DNA of 64,000 nucleotides from Apostichopus japonicus (lineage: Eukaryota; Echinodermata; Holothuroidea; Aspidochirotida; Stichopodidae). The DNA lies in assembly GCF_037975245.1 (NCBI RefSeq), contig NC_092564.1, forward strand, positions 11,742,484 through 11,806,483. The letters run 5' to 3'. Below, piece after piece: positions 29,939 to 41,600 of the stretch (within the stretch, counting starts at the first letter, position 1; each line of letters opens with the position of its first letter). Position numbers and translations under genes: made by a program. The notes below the pieces were generated by a model. It did not search any database and was not told the DNA's origin. It saw nothing but the letters and a program-made list of their open reading frames with translations.

Positions 29939-30394
29939 CAAGGGCGGCGGAACCGGGGGGCACAGGGGCACGTGCCCCCCACTTTTCCTCAGGGTTAAAA
30001 ATGTGCCCTTTTTCTACATAAAAATTGAGGTGTCTCAAGTTAGCAAGAGGCCAGGGAACCAGAATGAACACTCGGGAAGGGCCGTTTCCGGCCATCTGAG
30101 GGGTTTGTAAACCAAAAATTTTCTTGTACACTCCGCGCCAACCGATGGTGGCGCTCCGCTCAGAATGTCGTGCATACAACTTTGGATATTGCAGTGCTAG
30201 TATGCATTTTTTCCATGAAAGGGGGGGGGGGGCCGTTGATGGAGTGATGTGTATACGCAAAAAAGATAATACAATAAGAGTTATAAAGGTTACTAAATAT
30301 AAGACTACATCAGTCAAATTGAATTTCTGCAAAGTGCCCTTTGATGTCGGTGCCCCCCCCCCCCCCCAGATTAAAAGTGCTTCCGCCGCCCTTG
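29939..30394 (+). mobile_element. hAT-like MITE, G/C-run family, copy E
   Basis: This 456-bp element starts CAAGGGCGGCGGAACCGGG and ends CTTCCGCCGCCCTTG, with perfect flanking repeat GACTCAAA (29931-29938 and 30395-30402). It contains the core with CCGTTTCCGGCCATCTGA and GCGCCAACCGATGGTGGCGC. Poly-G lies near 30220-30233 and poly-C near 30353-30367. It sits inside the 1.2-kb dispersed repeat. Confidence 0.85.
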
Positions 30395-30707
30395 GACTCA
30401 AACTAGAAGAGTAGACTAAACGTAGCCCAGTCCATATACTGTTAAATTGGTAGAAATTTTTAAATCACTCATTATTTCTACGGTTACCAGAACGATTCCA
30501 TTAATGCAACTCATACAATAATACCACTTTGCTGATAATGACCACGCCTCGAACCGGTCGCCTGCATAACCTTTCCTATATCATACAATATTGGACCTGG
30601 GCTCACGGTAGTTGGTCCTGTCGTTGGCAAAGTATGGACCTCAGGCCAGCAATGACATAGATTACCAAAAGAAATGTCACAATTTTGTGGAATCAGGGAA
30701 ACGTCTG

Positions 30708-31073
30708 TGTGATGTCCGGGCACGGAGCTGAAAAGCCGACTAAAATTAGATGAAGACGAAAATCCGTAATGTAAAAACACACACTGACGAAAGTCCGTAG
30801 TAAAGTAATAAAACAACTTGTATTTACAGAGATATTTACACCGTTCCTCACAAAAAACACGAAAAACAAGGAAACAAAATAACTGCTGAATGATACACTC
30901 TAAACGCTATAGAATGGTTATATACTCGAAACGTACTCGTATAAACGTACTTGTAGGTCACAAATGGTGATAATTAAGCTCGTAAATACCGTGTTGGCTT
31001 GTAGGCTTTCAACACCCGAAAACATAAAAATAACTTTTCTATGAAAGGCCGAATAAGCAACTCTGCCACTACA
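30708..31073 (-). repeat. BEL/Pao 3' LTR
   Basis: A 366-bp LTR, about 98.6% identical to the 5' LTR, with TG...CA ends. It joins the older dispersed repeat at 30702 across the target duplication. Confidence 0.93.
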
Positions 31074-31565
31074 CCGGCCCCTTAATTGTACAAACTAAGC
31101 ATGTTTGACAATTACCCTAAGCATTTTCTGATAGAACAATGAATAATACAACATGGATAACAAACTAAACATTTTTAAAAGCAAACTAGCACACTTATTT
31201 CCAAACGTGTAGAAAACGCATAGTAAAAAAAAAAAACAAAGTTCTCAAACAAAATAACAGCTCAAAAACTTAATCTTTTGCTTACAAATTACATATTAAC
31301 TTTGTGTTTACAAAAGAGATAATTAGGTCTTCACGACCTTTACCCAAGGGCGCTTGGCTCACCTTGGTAGCTACATGCATTATTACATTGAACAAAGGAA
31401 TGCAAAACTTGGCTCAATACTCAACTGAAAGTAAGTCAAAAATGTCAGGTTAACATAACAATAGTAAGAAATTTCACATGGAGAGGTGAATTTAGATCAG
31501 ATCAGACCTTCACGGTCTTTATCCAAGGGCGCTAGGCTCACCTTGGCACATACATAGAGCAAGCT

Positions 31566-34500
31566 TTATTCATCAGCCTCTAATAACAGGCACAGTTTGG
31601 CTATTGGCCGCTCTAATTCACTGGAAGCAGTTTTTACCTTAACCCGCCTAACCTCTCCCCTTTGATCTGACAATACTGAGGTGATACGTCCCATCAACCA
31701 AGAATTTCTCGGGGCGTTATCTTCTACTATCAAAACTATGTCTCCAGGCTCAAAGTTCCTCTTTGGTTTCAGCCACTTTTGACGCTGCTGAAGTTGAGGT
31801 AGGTATTCCCGAAGCCATCTCTTCCAAAAGAGGTCGGCAAGAAACTGCGCTTGTCTCCAACGTCGTCGCACGTAGACATCTGTCTTGACGAAGACTCCAG
31901 GTGGGAGATTAGGTTTGCCTTTCAGAAGAAGTAAGTGGTTTGGTGTCAGGGGTTCCACATCGTTGAGATCGAGGGACACAGTAGTTAAAGGACGACTGTT
32001 TATTGTTGCCTCCACCTCACACAAAAAGGTTTGCAAACTCTCATCACTTAATGTTTGCGACCGCAATAGAACATTTAGGATCTGTCTCACAGTTCTGATT
32101 TGACGTTCCCAGACTCCACCATAGTGTGAACCAGTTGGTGGGCTGTATTTCCAGTCAACATTGACTTGTAACATTTCACTTCGAATCTTTGAGTCATTCC
32201 ATTCTTGAATACTCCGTTTCAACTCTCGATCTGTTGCCACCAAATTGGTTCCATTATCAGACCAAATTTCACCAACTTGTCCTCTCCTAGCGATGAATCT
32301 ACGGAGTGCATTGATACAGGAATCGGTGTCGAGAGCATGTGCTACCTCCAAGTGTACTGCACGTATTGCAAAACACGTGAAGACCACTCCGTATCTTTTC
32401 ACTAACGAACGTCCCTGTTTGACATTGAAAGGTCCGAAGAAATCCACGCCCACTCTTGTAAAGGGTGGCTCATCAGGAGTAATACGAGAAGTCGGTAAAT
32501 CAGCCATCTTTTGTTCACCAGCCTTTGCTCGCAAACGCCGACATGTTACACACTGGTTAATACATTTACGTACCAGTGCATGCGCACTCACAACCCAATA
32601 CTTTCTTCGCAGATGCGACAGAGTCATGGCTCTTCCTCCATGGTATAACTGTGTATGGATTTCTCTCATTATCATCTCGGATACAATAGATTTCTTGGGA
32701 AGGATGTACTGATGTTTCTCACATTCAGGCATGGCTGACCGACTGAGTCGTCCTCCCACTCTCAGCACTCCATCTTTGTATCTCGGATCCAGCTTGTAGA
32801 TAGGGCTTCTTTTCTTAACTGATCCGCCCTTAGAGTTGTCTCGTAAGGAAGCAATTTCATCAGGAAATGCTTGATTCTGAACAAATTTCACAACTGAAAC
32901 TTCTGCTTCTTCCAAGTCGGAGACAGACAAATTCATTTTGTATCTCCTTTGTCTGGCATGTCTCATTTTCTCATCTATTTCCATTGGCTCTTGACCCTTC
33001 AAACTCTTACGAAGATCACTCAGCTGCTTTAGTACTGACATCAGTTTCAACATCCATGCAATGTGACACTTGAGCTTGAACCAGCTTGAGTACTTGCTGA
33101 TCAACTCATTCATGGTGTTCTGGGCTACGTTGGTAGACGTAGCAGCAACCGTTGCCGTCTTTTTAACCTCTGGGTCTTTCAAAGATATATCTCTTTCAAA
33201 TTTCTGTCTTAAGGGCCACTCGTTCTCATGCAGCCAAAGAAAATCTGGTCCAAGGATCCACCTATGGCATCGGATTAGATCGTCTGCATACAGACCTCTC
33301 GATGCGTCATCAGCTGGGTTTTCTGAAGATTCCACATACGACCATTGACTTGGCTGGGAAGTGTCAGTAATAATGGCAACCCTGTTGGCTACAAAGGTAT
33401 GGTATCTCGCTGAACTATTACTGACGTATCGAATTACTGAGGTACTGTCTGTCCAAAATGTCACACTGTCCAGTTTGATATGCAGGTCTCTCTCCAAGGA
33501 TTTGAAGAGTCTCACAGACACTGTAGCCGCTGTGAGTTCTAACCGTGGGATGGTGATTTGTTTGAGGGGGGCAACCCTTGCCTTCCCCATCACAAATGCG
33601 CAATGAATTTGGTTTTCTTCATTCACGAAACGAACATATGCAGCAACACCATAACCGCTTTCACTAGCATCACTGAAAAGGTGTAGCTGGGTGTTTCTGA
33701 CATTGTCGTAACCATCTGACTTGCGACATCTGTTGACCTTGAAGTCTTTCAACTTTGGCAATTCTAACAGCCATCTTTTCCAACATTTCAGATGCTCGTC
33801 TGGAATATCGTCATCCCAAGCCAATTTCATTCTGCAAAGGTCTTGGAGAATTCTTTTTGCAACTAACACAAATGGGGCGAGAAATCCTAACGGGTCATAG
33901 ATCGAAGCAACTATCGATAGGATCCCCTTTCTAGTGTATGGCCTCTCATTCACTGTCACTCGGAATTGAAACTGATCTGATTCCACACACCATGAGACTC
34001 CAAGAGCTCTGTCAATTGGTAGTTTGTCTTTCTCCATATCTAAACTCCTGATCCCTTCTGCTCTTTCACTTTTGGGAATGGTATCCAAGACCAATCTACT
34101 GTTGCTGACCCATTTTGTCAAACGGAATCCTCCTCTGCCCAATAATTCTCTCAATTGTTTCATCAGAATAATAGCTTCCTCTTCGGTCCCTACTGATTTC
34201 AACATGTCATCAACGTAGAAGTTTTCCTTTACAGCTTCTACGGTTCTTTTATCAAAACCATCTCCAAAGTCATCTGCAGTTTTATGCAACGCATAGTTGG
34301 CACAACTCGGTGATGACACCGCACCGAACAAGTGCACCATCATTTTGTATTCTCGTAAGGGTTGGTCAGTATTCCCATCTGGCCACCAAACAAAGCGTAG
34401 GAGGTCACGATGTTCCCTTTCATCTATGGTCCGCAAACTGACGTAGTTGACATGAACCTTCATGCCACTCTTTATTGGACCATTCACAGTCCATCCCAGA

Positions 34501-36602
34501 CATGTACGTACAGCATAAGGTCCATCTCCCTGGCTGTTAACCACTTCCCATGGTTCTAATGATTTATGGGCATTTTGTCCAATGAGCAATCCAACTTCCG
34601 TTGCCTTCGAGTCTGGTATTGAGACTCTTCTCAAGTAAGGCCATTTTCTCAAATCATCTTGAGTAACAATGTCTTCTTTGTTAACTGGAATCCGTTTTTG
34701 GATATACACTGTTGGCAATGGCAAGGAGTTCAGTCCTTGTAGGTCGCACACTTCTAAATTCACAACAAATCGGCTATCCACTAGTCCATCATTCGGCAGT
34801 GTACTTAACAGTATTTTGGTCTTAGGTCCACTGACACACAACTGCTTAGCAAGGTTCTCTGAGATAAAGGTGTCAGAGCTACCAGTGTCTAAGAAGGCAT
34901 AAGTCTCGACATCTTTATTTGTTGACTTAGATTTCACTCGCACTGGCACAACAGGCATGGATGTCTTATTGACTCCGGCCCCCATGCAGATACTAGTCCC
35001 TGGTTGGGTGTTAACACAACTCGTCTTGACTGTAGTGGTTGTTTCTCTGGGTGCTTGATTTAAGCAGTCACCCAATTGGCTTGTGGGCTTACGTTCGGGC
35101 TGCTTACCATAATGAAGTACTGTAGGGTGCAGTTTCCGACATACTTTACAAATAAGTCTATCCTGCTTGCAATCTTTACTAATATGATTACCATCAAGAC
35201 ATCTGAAGCACAGTCCTTTAGTACGTAGGAAGATCAACTTTTCTTCATGTGTTTTGGAGCCCAATTCTCTGCAGACTTCTAGCATGTGGTTATTTCCACA
35301 ATACAGGCATTTAGTATATTCCAAACTCTTTCCTTCGTTCTTGGATCTTGATTTCTGCTCCTGTATAATTGTACTGAAACCTTTAAAGGACTTTCTGTTT
35401 TGCCTGAATTTACTACAGTCCTTTGAACTCTCCATACTTATGTCACCGTAAATCGAGTCGGTAGCTATCTTCACTTGTTCTCTGACAAACTCAACATAGT
35501 CATGGAATCCTGCCAACTTATGACTCTTCCCTTTGATTCTGTAGGCTTGCAAGCGCCATCTTTCTCGTAGTCTATAAGGAAGTTTGCTAACCAACTTCAT
35601 TATACTCTCTGTCTGGTCCAATTTTCTGAGGATCTCACTTTCATTAATAGCGTTACCAAACACAACACAGAATGTAAGGTAATCTTTCATAGCCGCTGAG
35701 TTTTCTCCTTTAATAGGTTGCATCATTTCTATTTCTTTTCTGTAAGAACTCAAGATTCTAAAGTCATCGCCGTACTCCTCCTCTAGCTCTCGTCTAGCCT
35801 GCTCATAACCTCTCTTGGGGTCTTTCCCCATACAACTTCTTACTAGCTCTCTAGGCCTACCAGATGTAAACTGCTGTAAGTAGTATAGCCTATCTTGGTT
35901 GTTGTCTGTTAGTTGCTCAATGTTGTGTTCAAAAGCAGCAATAAAAGCTCTGTAATCTTGAACTTTACCATCAAAAATTTGCAACTCACGCCTAGGAAGT
36001 GAAACAAGCTTTTGCTGGTCTATCATCATTCTTGAGATCTCTGTTTGGGATCGAATCAAGTTGTGTACACCACTGGAATCAACTTTGTCGTCAGACTTTG
36101 TCAGCAGGCTTTCTTCGTCACTTGATTCTGGGTTGTCATATTTCTTGAACACATTCGCCTTTGCCTCTGCCAACTTCATTTCAACTTCTAACTCATAATC
36201 CTCCCGTTGTTGTTTGAGCAATCTTTCTTTCTCTTCAATTTCTCTTCTTTTCCTCAACATTTCAACCCTAACTTTTAGTCCCTCCAACTTGGCTTCCTCT
36301 TTCATACGCTCTGTGGATGCTACAGTCCTTACTGATGAGGCCTTTGAATTTTTGGAACCCTTACTGGAAACCTGAGAAATACTATCTTGAGGTTTTATGT
36401 CGACCTCTCTTCCTTTAATCCATTCAGACATTGCCTTGGAAAACTGTTGATATTCTTCCCATTTCGATTGGTAATAGGTGCTGTTCTCCTCTGTGGCCTC
36501 TTCCTCATTCAACGTAGCAATGTATGCCTTAATGGGCTTCCGAAAAATCAACAAAGTTTCTGTCATACAAAGACACCTTTTCTCGAATTTTCTCATCCTC
36601 AA
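31566..36602 (-). CDS. BEL/Pao gag-pol polyprotein frame
   Basis: One long frame of 1,678 codons. In order it shows a charged coiled-coil-like N-terminus, a gag region of the DUF1759 type, CCHC-like zinc knuckles (CFRCLDGNHISKDC), and an aspartic protease with AFLDTGSSDTF. Next come reverse transcriptase and connection/RNase H regions of the Pao type (NFYVDDML; FSDASESGYGVAAYV). An integrase zinc-binding segment, an integrase core (VGVDFFGPF) and a DUF5641-like C-terminus finish it. The order protease-RT-RNase H-integrase is that of BEL/Pao. This is a fossil copy and is described only as part of the element at 30708-37408. Confidence 0.9.
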   Translation of the reverse strand: MRMRKFEKRCLCMTETLLIFRKPIKAYIATLNEEEATEENSTYYQSKWEEYQQFSKAMSEWIKGREVDIKPQDSISQVSSKGSKNSKASSVRTVASTERMKEEAKLEGLKVRVEMLRKRREIEEKERLLKQQREDYELEVEMKLAEAKANVFKKYDNPESSDEESLLTKSDDKVDSSGVHNLIRSQTEISRMMIDQQKLVSLPRRELQIFDGKVQDYRAFIAAFEHNIEQLTDNNQDRLYYLQQFTSGRPRELVRSCMGKDPKRGYEQARRELEEEYGDDFRILSSYRKEIEMMQPIKGENSAAMKDYLTFCVVFGNAINESEILRKLDQTESIMKLVSKLPYRLRERWRLQAYRIKGKSHKLAGFHDYVEFVREQVKIATDSIYGDISMESSKDCSKFRQNRKSFKGFSTIIQEQKSRSKNEGKSLEYTKCLYCGNNHMLEVCRELGSKTHEEKLIFLRTKGLCFRCLDGNHISKDCKQDRLICKVCRKLHPTVLHYGKQPERKPTSQLGDCLNQAPRETTTTVKTSCVNTQPGTSICMGAGVNKTSMPVVPVRVKSKSTNKDVETYAFLDTGSSDTFISENLAKQLCVSGPKTKILLSTLPNDGLVDSRFVVNLEVCDLQGLNSLPLPTVYIQKRIPVNKEDIVTQDDLRKWPYLRRVSIPDSKATEVGLLIGQNAHKSLEPWEVVNSQGDGPYAVRTCLGWTVNGPIKSGMKVHVNYVSLRTIDEREHRDLLRFVWWPDGNTDQPLREYKMMVHLFGAVSSPSCANYALHKTADDFGDGFDKRTVEAVKENFYVDDMLKSVGTEEEAIILMKQLRELLGRGGFRLTKWVSNSRLVLDTIPKSERAEGIRSLDMEKDKLPIDRALGVSWCVESDQFQFRVTVNERPYTRKGILSIVASIYDPLGFLAPFVLVAKRILQDLCRMKLAWDDDIPDEHLKCWKRWLLELPKLKDFKVNRCRKSDGYDNVRNTQLHLFSDASESGYGVAAYVRFVNEENQIHCAFVMGKARVAPLKQITIPRLELTAATVSVRLFKSLERDLHIKLDSVTFWTDSTSVIRYVSNSSARYHTFVANRVAIITDTSQPSQWSYVESSENPADDASRGLYADDLIRCHRWILGPDFLWLHENEWPLRQKFERDISLKDPEVKKTATVAATSTNVAQNTMNELISKYSSWFKLKCHIAWMLKLMSVLKQLSDLRKSLKGQEPMEIDEKMRHARQRRYKMNLSVSDLEEAEVSVVKFVQNQAFPDEIASLRDNSKGGSVKKRSPIYKLDPRYKDGVLRVGGRLSRSAMPECEKHQYILPKKSIVSEMIMREIHTQLYHGGRAMTLSHLRRKYWVVSAHALVRKCINQCVTCRRLRAKAGEQKMADLPTSRITPDEPPFTRVGVDFFGPFNVKQGRSLVKRYGVVFTCFAIRAVHLEVAHALDTDSCINALRRFIARRGQVGEIWSDNGTNLVATDRELKRSIQEWNDSKIRSEMLQVNVDWKYSPPTGSHYGGVWERQIRTVRQILNVLLRSQTLSDESLQTFLCEVEATINSRPLTTVSLDLNDVEPLTPNHLLLLKGKPNLPPGVFVKTDVYVRRRWRQAQFLADLFWKRWLREYLPQLQQRQKWLKPKRNFEPGDIVLIVEDNAPRNSWLMGRITSVLSDQRGEVRRVKVKTASSELERPIAKLCLLLEADE

Positions 36603-37036
36603 CTGATGGTAGCGTTATAAGACTTGATATCTCATTTTTTAATCGAGTCGAGGTACGTAAGAACTTAGCTCTTTCATTTTTGAGAGCCTCCATGTCGTTG
36701 GTTAATGTATCGTATCAAAGTAACGAAATAGTGTCTCTTATAAGATTCCTTAGTGATGGCCCTTATAGGCTTCCGTAGAGAATGTTCAAGAAGCAGCACT
36801 CGCGCACTGCTTTCACTGAAACTTGTAGCCCCGTTATACGAGAACTATAACTAACCTAGATATTGTGCGCACTACATATACAGTAGATAGCTTTGCCTAC
36901 TTCCGTTATAGCCTATCCACATTTCAATCAGTAGCGAGGGGGTCACAAAAAGGTTCGTAATCATAACGTATTGCTAACATATAAAATAAACAGTCCATCG
37001 TAAGGTTTCGTAAACACATAACCAAGGTATTTACCA

Positions 37037-37408
37037 TGTGATGTCCGGGCACGGAGCTGAAAAGCCGACTAAAATAAGATGAAGACGAAGACGAAAATCC
37101 GTAATGTAAAAACACACACTGACGAAAGTCCGTAGTAAAGTAATAAAACAACGTGTATTTACAGAGATATTTACACCGTTCCTCACAAAAAACACGAAAA
37201 ACAAGGAAACAAAATAACTGTTGAATGATACACTCTAAACGCTATAGAATGGTTATATACTCGAAACGTACTCGTATAAACGTACTCGTAGGTCACAAAT
37301 GGTGATAATTAAGCTCGTAAATACCGTGTTGGCTTGTAGGCTTTCAACACCCGAAAACATAAAAATAACTTTTCTATGGAAGGCCGAATAAGCAACTCTG
37401 CCACTACA
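37037..37408 (-). repeat. BEL/Pao 5' LTR
   Basis: A 372-bp LTR that starts TGTAGTGGCAGAG and ends GACATCACA on the minus strand. It is 6 bp longer than the 3' LTR because of one extra GAC-rich repeat unit. Confidence 0.93.
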
Positions 37409-38067
37409 GTCTGTGTATATTGCCGACTGAGGACAAATCGAAACAAGCCTGTCAGTATATATAGCCTTCTATTAGTGATACAATATATCCGGTTACTATA
37501 TTTTACATTGCACAGAATTTCATGGAAGCCTCAGTAACGTCCATCACGACTGACAACAAAACCAAATGTTACGAAGTCGTATAGCTAAATTTAGGGTTCA
37601 TTGCCTAGATTAGGTTTACAGACAATCATGAGTGAAATATATACTCTTCGTGAACGTATTTCACTTTCAAAGCCGCTCATTAATTGTACCATATGCATTC
37701 TGTGATAGAAGATTGCACAATTTGGAGGGATTTACTCATCACGAAACTTCATTTCCCTTATCGAGAGCAGGAACCGCTAGCACGTTTGGGCGTTGTTATA
37801 AACGTTCTGATGAAACGGGACATAATTACGACTCTCAATGCATATAACACGTCTTGTTAAAATAAACACGGACCCAATCAGCATCATCATCTTTAGCTGT
37901 GATCCTTGAGATGAACAACTGCCTGAACCAGCAATGAAAAAACTTTAAAACTTGTGTCATTTTTGCAAATCTGTGATGTGGCAGTGCCGCTAGCTGACTA
38001 AGATCTAAACCAGCTTACCTTCTCTTTGTCTGTCATATTTTCGAGGTAGAACCTTAACACTCTAGAC

Positions 38068-38610
38068 AAGGGTTCCCCTAACGTACTTTATCTCCCCCTC
38101 ACGAACCCCCTGTGGATGTCAGAGTGGTCTACGAACCCCCAACTTTTCGAGACACGATCTGAGTCATTATGATACTATAATACGCATAACAGTGCTTCGT
38201 AAAAGATAAAATTCATAGTGTAATATTTTAATGGTAAAAAAAACAAAACAAGAGATGTCACTCAACAACAACCTTAGCCAGCCTTTCAGTTACTTTCTCA
38301 CCTCAAGTTTATCTTAACGACCGTACTGTCATGCGTACACCAACTTCACCAAAGTCATGAGGCCTGTGTCTGTTTCATAATTCGGTTACTTATCAAATGC
38401 ACGGTACGGTACTACTGTGGCAGCCTATGCGTATGGAATGCGAAAAAAAGTTTGTCGATAGGCACGACTTTCGTACATTACTAAATTACATGATATAGTT
38501 CAACAAAAAGTACTGTAGTTTTGACTTTCAGAAACGTCTCACGAACACCCTGGGATGGACTCACTCACGCACCCCCTGGGGGTTCATGCACCCCAGTTAG
38601 GCAACCCCTG
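38068..38610. mobile_element. hAT-type MITE with classic CAGGGGTT end
   Basis: The right end in reverse complement reads CAGGGGTTGCCTAACTGGGG, the common hAT MITE terminus. The left end AAGGGTTCCCCTAACG is its diverged partner. Flanks are CTCTAGAC (38060-38067) and GTCTAGAC (38611-38618), a 7/8 match. Near each end are phrases about ACGAACCCCC / CACCCCCTGGG. There is no transposase ORF in 543 bp. It looks older than the G/C-run MITEs. Confidence 0.75.
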
Positions 38611-38618
38611 GTCTAGAC

Positions 38619-41600
38619 ACTGAAACCTATGTTATCACTGGGTCATGTCAAGAGAGCTCCAACTTTTAGAAATAGTACTTGCAAACCCCTTCTCCGCCAC
38701 TACAGTAACCAGAGTGACAACACACTCAATGGGTTACTTGCCAAGTAATCATTTAAAAACATTTAAACCAGCGTTAAAAAAAAGACATTCTAAATTGAAT
38801 ATCGTCTAGTACACCCCACCCATCTCTATAGTATTTTATAGGCCACACATGAATTTACAACAACTATCAACTGGCAGTGACATTTGTGACCTCATTATCT
38901 CTCTGAAAAATCACCTTTCAGTGGGTGCAAATAACTTATACTATACAATGTGAGAGTAATCTCCTGGGAATGAAAACAAGTTAGGTTCCTGTAACATATT
39001 CCTCTCAGTGAAGAGAATTCAATAGGAATATAATTCATTTCATGTTTTGATGTAAAGGAACAAATCGAGGAAATTAATGAAATTGATTAAAATTGTACCA
39101 AACCACAATTGACAAGAAACTGAGTAGTTGTCATAGCTCTAAGCATAGTATGTGGAAAATATCCAATATAGGATTGATTCTTAGAAATTAATAACAATGT
39201 AGAATAGGCAAAATTTCATTTTTAACTAACAGAGAGAAAGACTAAGTTTTGAAATTTCAATGTCCTCAAATTGAATATGATTATATGAAGCAGTGCGTAT
39301 GCAACAAGTTTCTTTTGGAAGGATATGTTGTCCTATATTTTACTTCCTTCTTAATGTTGACGTGAAGGAAAGAAGTTTCAAAGTTCCATTTAAATTACAA
39401 TGTTACTGAGGGTAACTGAATAACCTTGGTTGGTTTGGTATGAGTGCAAGGAGCTGGCAACCATATCCACAAACTAATATGAGAAACTGTGTACACACTA
39501 GCAGACTCAATGTCCACATAAATTATGTGATCAAACTCATTCCAGTTTGCTATGGTAATTATACTAGCCATGGCCAATATTTTCCTTCAATAATGATCCA
39601 ATTATCTAGTCAATATACTGGTAGTTTTTCTTTGTTTTTTATTTTATTTTCGTTTTTCATTTTCTTTCTTGGTTGTTCCTGGCCTGATCCAATTGTATTA
39701 TTAGTTTCCTTCTTATTCTCTTTCTTCTCTTCTTTTTGCCTTGAAAGGAGGGTTGGCAGTCTTCAGCCTCAGGTGCAACCTCTACAGCCAATTACTATAA
39801 GGTCAGTAAAGGTCAAAGAAGGAATTTCTAGCAAGCACTTACATCTCATTAAGGAAGAGGTTCCGGTCCCATTCATTCATAGGAGAACTCCCCCCCCCCC
39901 CCAACACCCATCCCACCGGAAGTTAATATTGACACCCATTACAAGATGATTCCCACTGACCCTAAGAGACATGGTTATGACAGTAGCTAAGGGCACGCTT
40001 GATATAACAGCATATTACTACTAGGCTGGTGATCACTTTCTTCATTGGTAATGAGGCAGCAATTTTTTCTATTCAGAAATGGTCTCCTTTCCTAAAGGAG
40101 ACTCAAATCCAACTGTCATCATTAGCTTTGCCATTGGTAGAGATCTTTGCGATGGACAACTCTGTTATAAGTAGCTAATAGAAATAGGAGATAACCAGAG
40201 TGATATATTCCAAATGGAAGATTTGTTCATCAAGTTCCTGGGTTGGATTTGTGACCCCTTAAATATACAGATGTAGCTACAAACAGATATCGTCTGTTCC
40301 GTATATTACTTTTATTGAACACAATTGATGTATTCGATGAATTCCCATGCTGCAAATTATTCATACATGAACATAATGCCATAGTACAGCATCCCATCTG
40401 TATACGTTCTACAGTTTGACCTATTACTGGCACTGTTAGGTGAGGTACATTCTTTATCTATTTTTGTGATCTCACAGCTGAATATTCAAATTATTAATTG
40501 ATTTATGAATTTATGAATGATACTACTAGCAAATCCAAACAATGCAAAAAAAAAAGTCTACACAAAAGAAGAGAAAATCACAGACCGCATAAACTGTTGT
40601 ACAGTCGTACTTACATACAGTGAACGTATCAATTGTAATTCAGAAAGATATCTCACTTTAAGAATGGTACAGAAAAAGGCAAAATGGAATCGTAAAAGGG
40701 AACATAACATTATTCAAATCAATCGCCAATCACAAGACAAATGAAAAATGCATCTGTTTCATCGAAAGAACATAAATAATTCATTATTAGATTAACATGA
40801 AAAAGTGGCTAACGAAAATAAAAATATGAGAATCGATATGGGTGTACATGCTTTTGTTGAGCTCTTTCATCTTATTCCAGAACACATGGCGTCTATAATC
40901 AGCGTTAATTTAGCATATTGAGACATGTGTATGTATCGAATATGCATGCATTGTTAACTGCAGTCGCTCAATTATCGACATCTTCATTCACATATATCTG
41001 TAGGAAAATGTTTGTGAAGGATTCATGGCAAGGAAAACACGTTCTTTGTTCATGGAAATGCTACTTTCCTTCTAACATGCCCTTAAAAATTTAGACCCAA
41101 CTATTACAATAAGAAGTTACCAAATTTGTAAAGGTCACATCGCTACGACTATTTCAAATTAGAGAATATATAAATTTTTTGGGCTTTCATTTACAGAAAC
41201 AGACTGAACAAAGTACAATATACGGCATACTTGTATCAATAATAAGGAAGGGCTATAAAACATAATATTCATGCAACGTACCATGGTTTTCATATCACAT
41301 ATCAAAAATACCGTTATTTCGATGTTGCTGGTGATATCATGACAGCAAAATGAGATACTTTCATTAATGGAAATACCATCGTTTCTTGAGGCAATTTTTA
41401 AGATTATCTTTTAAGAGCAGTGACCAAAGATAGAAGTCTTGGCACCAAAACCAAACGACTTGATTCACTCTTAAATCCAGTCCCCTTACATCATAATTGT
41501 AACCTGTATGACGATGTCAAGCGAGTATTAAGAGTCCCTTGGAAGTGGACATATACTACACATGATCAAGTGAAAGGTTAATGGTTGGCTAAAAAGAAAT

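Larger units (their letters stand above)
30708..37408 (-). mobile_element. BEL/Pao LTR retrotransposon, young copy
   Basis: A 6.7-kb element on the minus strand has two LTRs (TGTAGTGGCAG ... GACATCACA) flanked by the 5-bp target repeat GTCTG (37409-37413 and 30703-30707), the size usual for BEL/Pao. A purine-rich tract (AAGGGGCCGG) lies just before the 3' LTR, and the internal region begins TGGTAAATACC right after the 5' LTR, where a primer-binding site is expected. The LTRs differ by about 5 substitutions and one 6-bp indel in some 366 bp (about 1.4%), so the insertion is recent. The gag-pol frame is long and mostly open. The copy is nearly whole, with about one break. Confidence 0.93.
29370..37735 (-). 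repeat. 1.2-kb dispersed repeat, copy 2, split by two insertions
   Basis: Three pieces (37735-37414, 30702-30413 and 29938-29370, read on the minus strand) are collinear with 5205-6440. The first gap is exactly the BEL/Pao element plus its target repeat. The second gap is the MITE at 29939-30394 plus its target repeat. The repeat is therefore older than both insertions. Confidence 0.8.

Noticed and set aside
39440-39949. A 169-aa frame with a Phe/Leu/Ser-rich middle
   Set aside because: The hydrophobic part comes from T-rich low-complexity DNA and the end from a poly-C run. I see no family similarity or splice sites.
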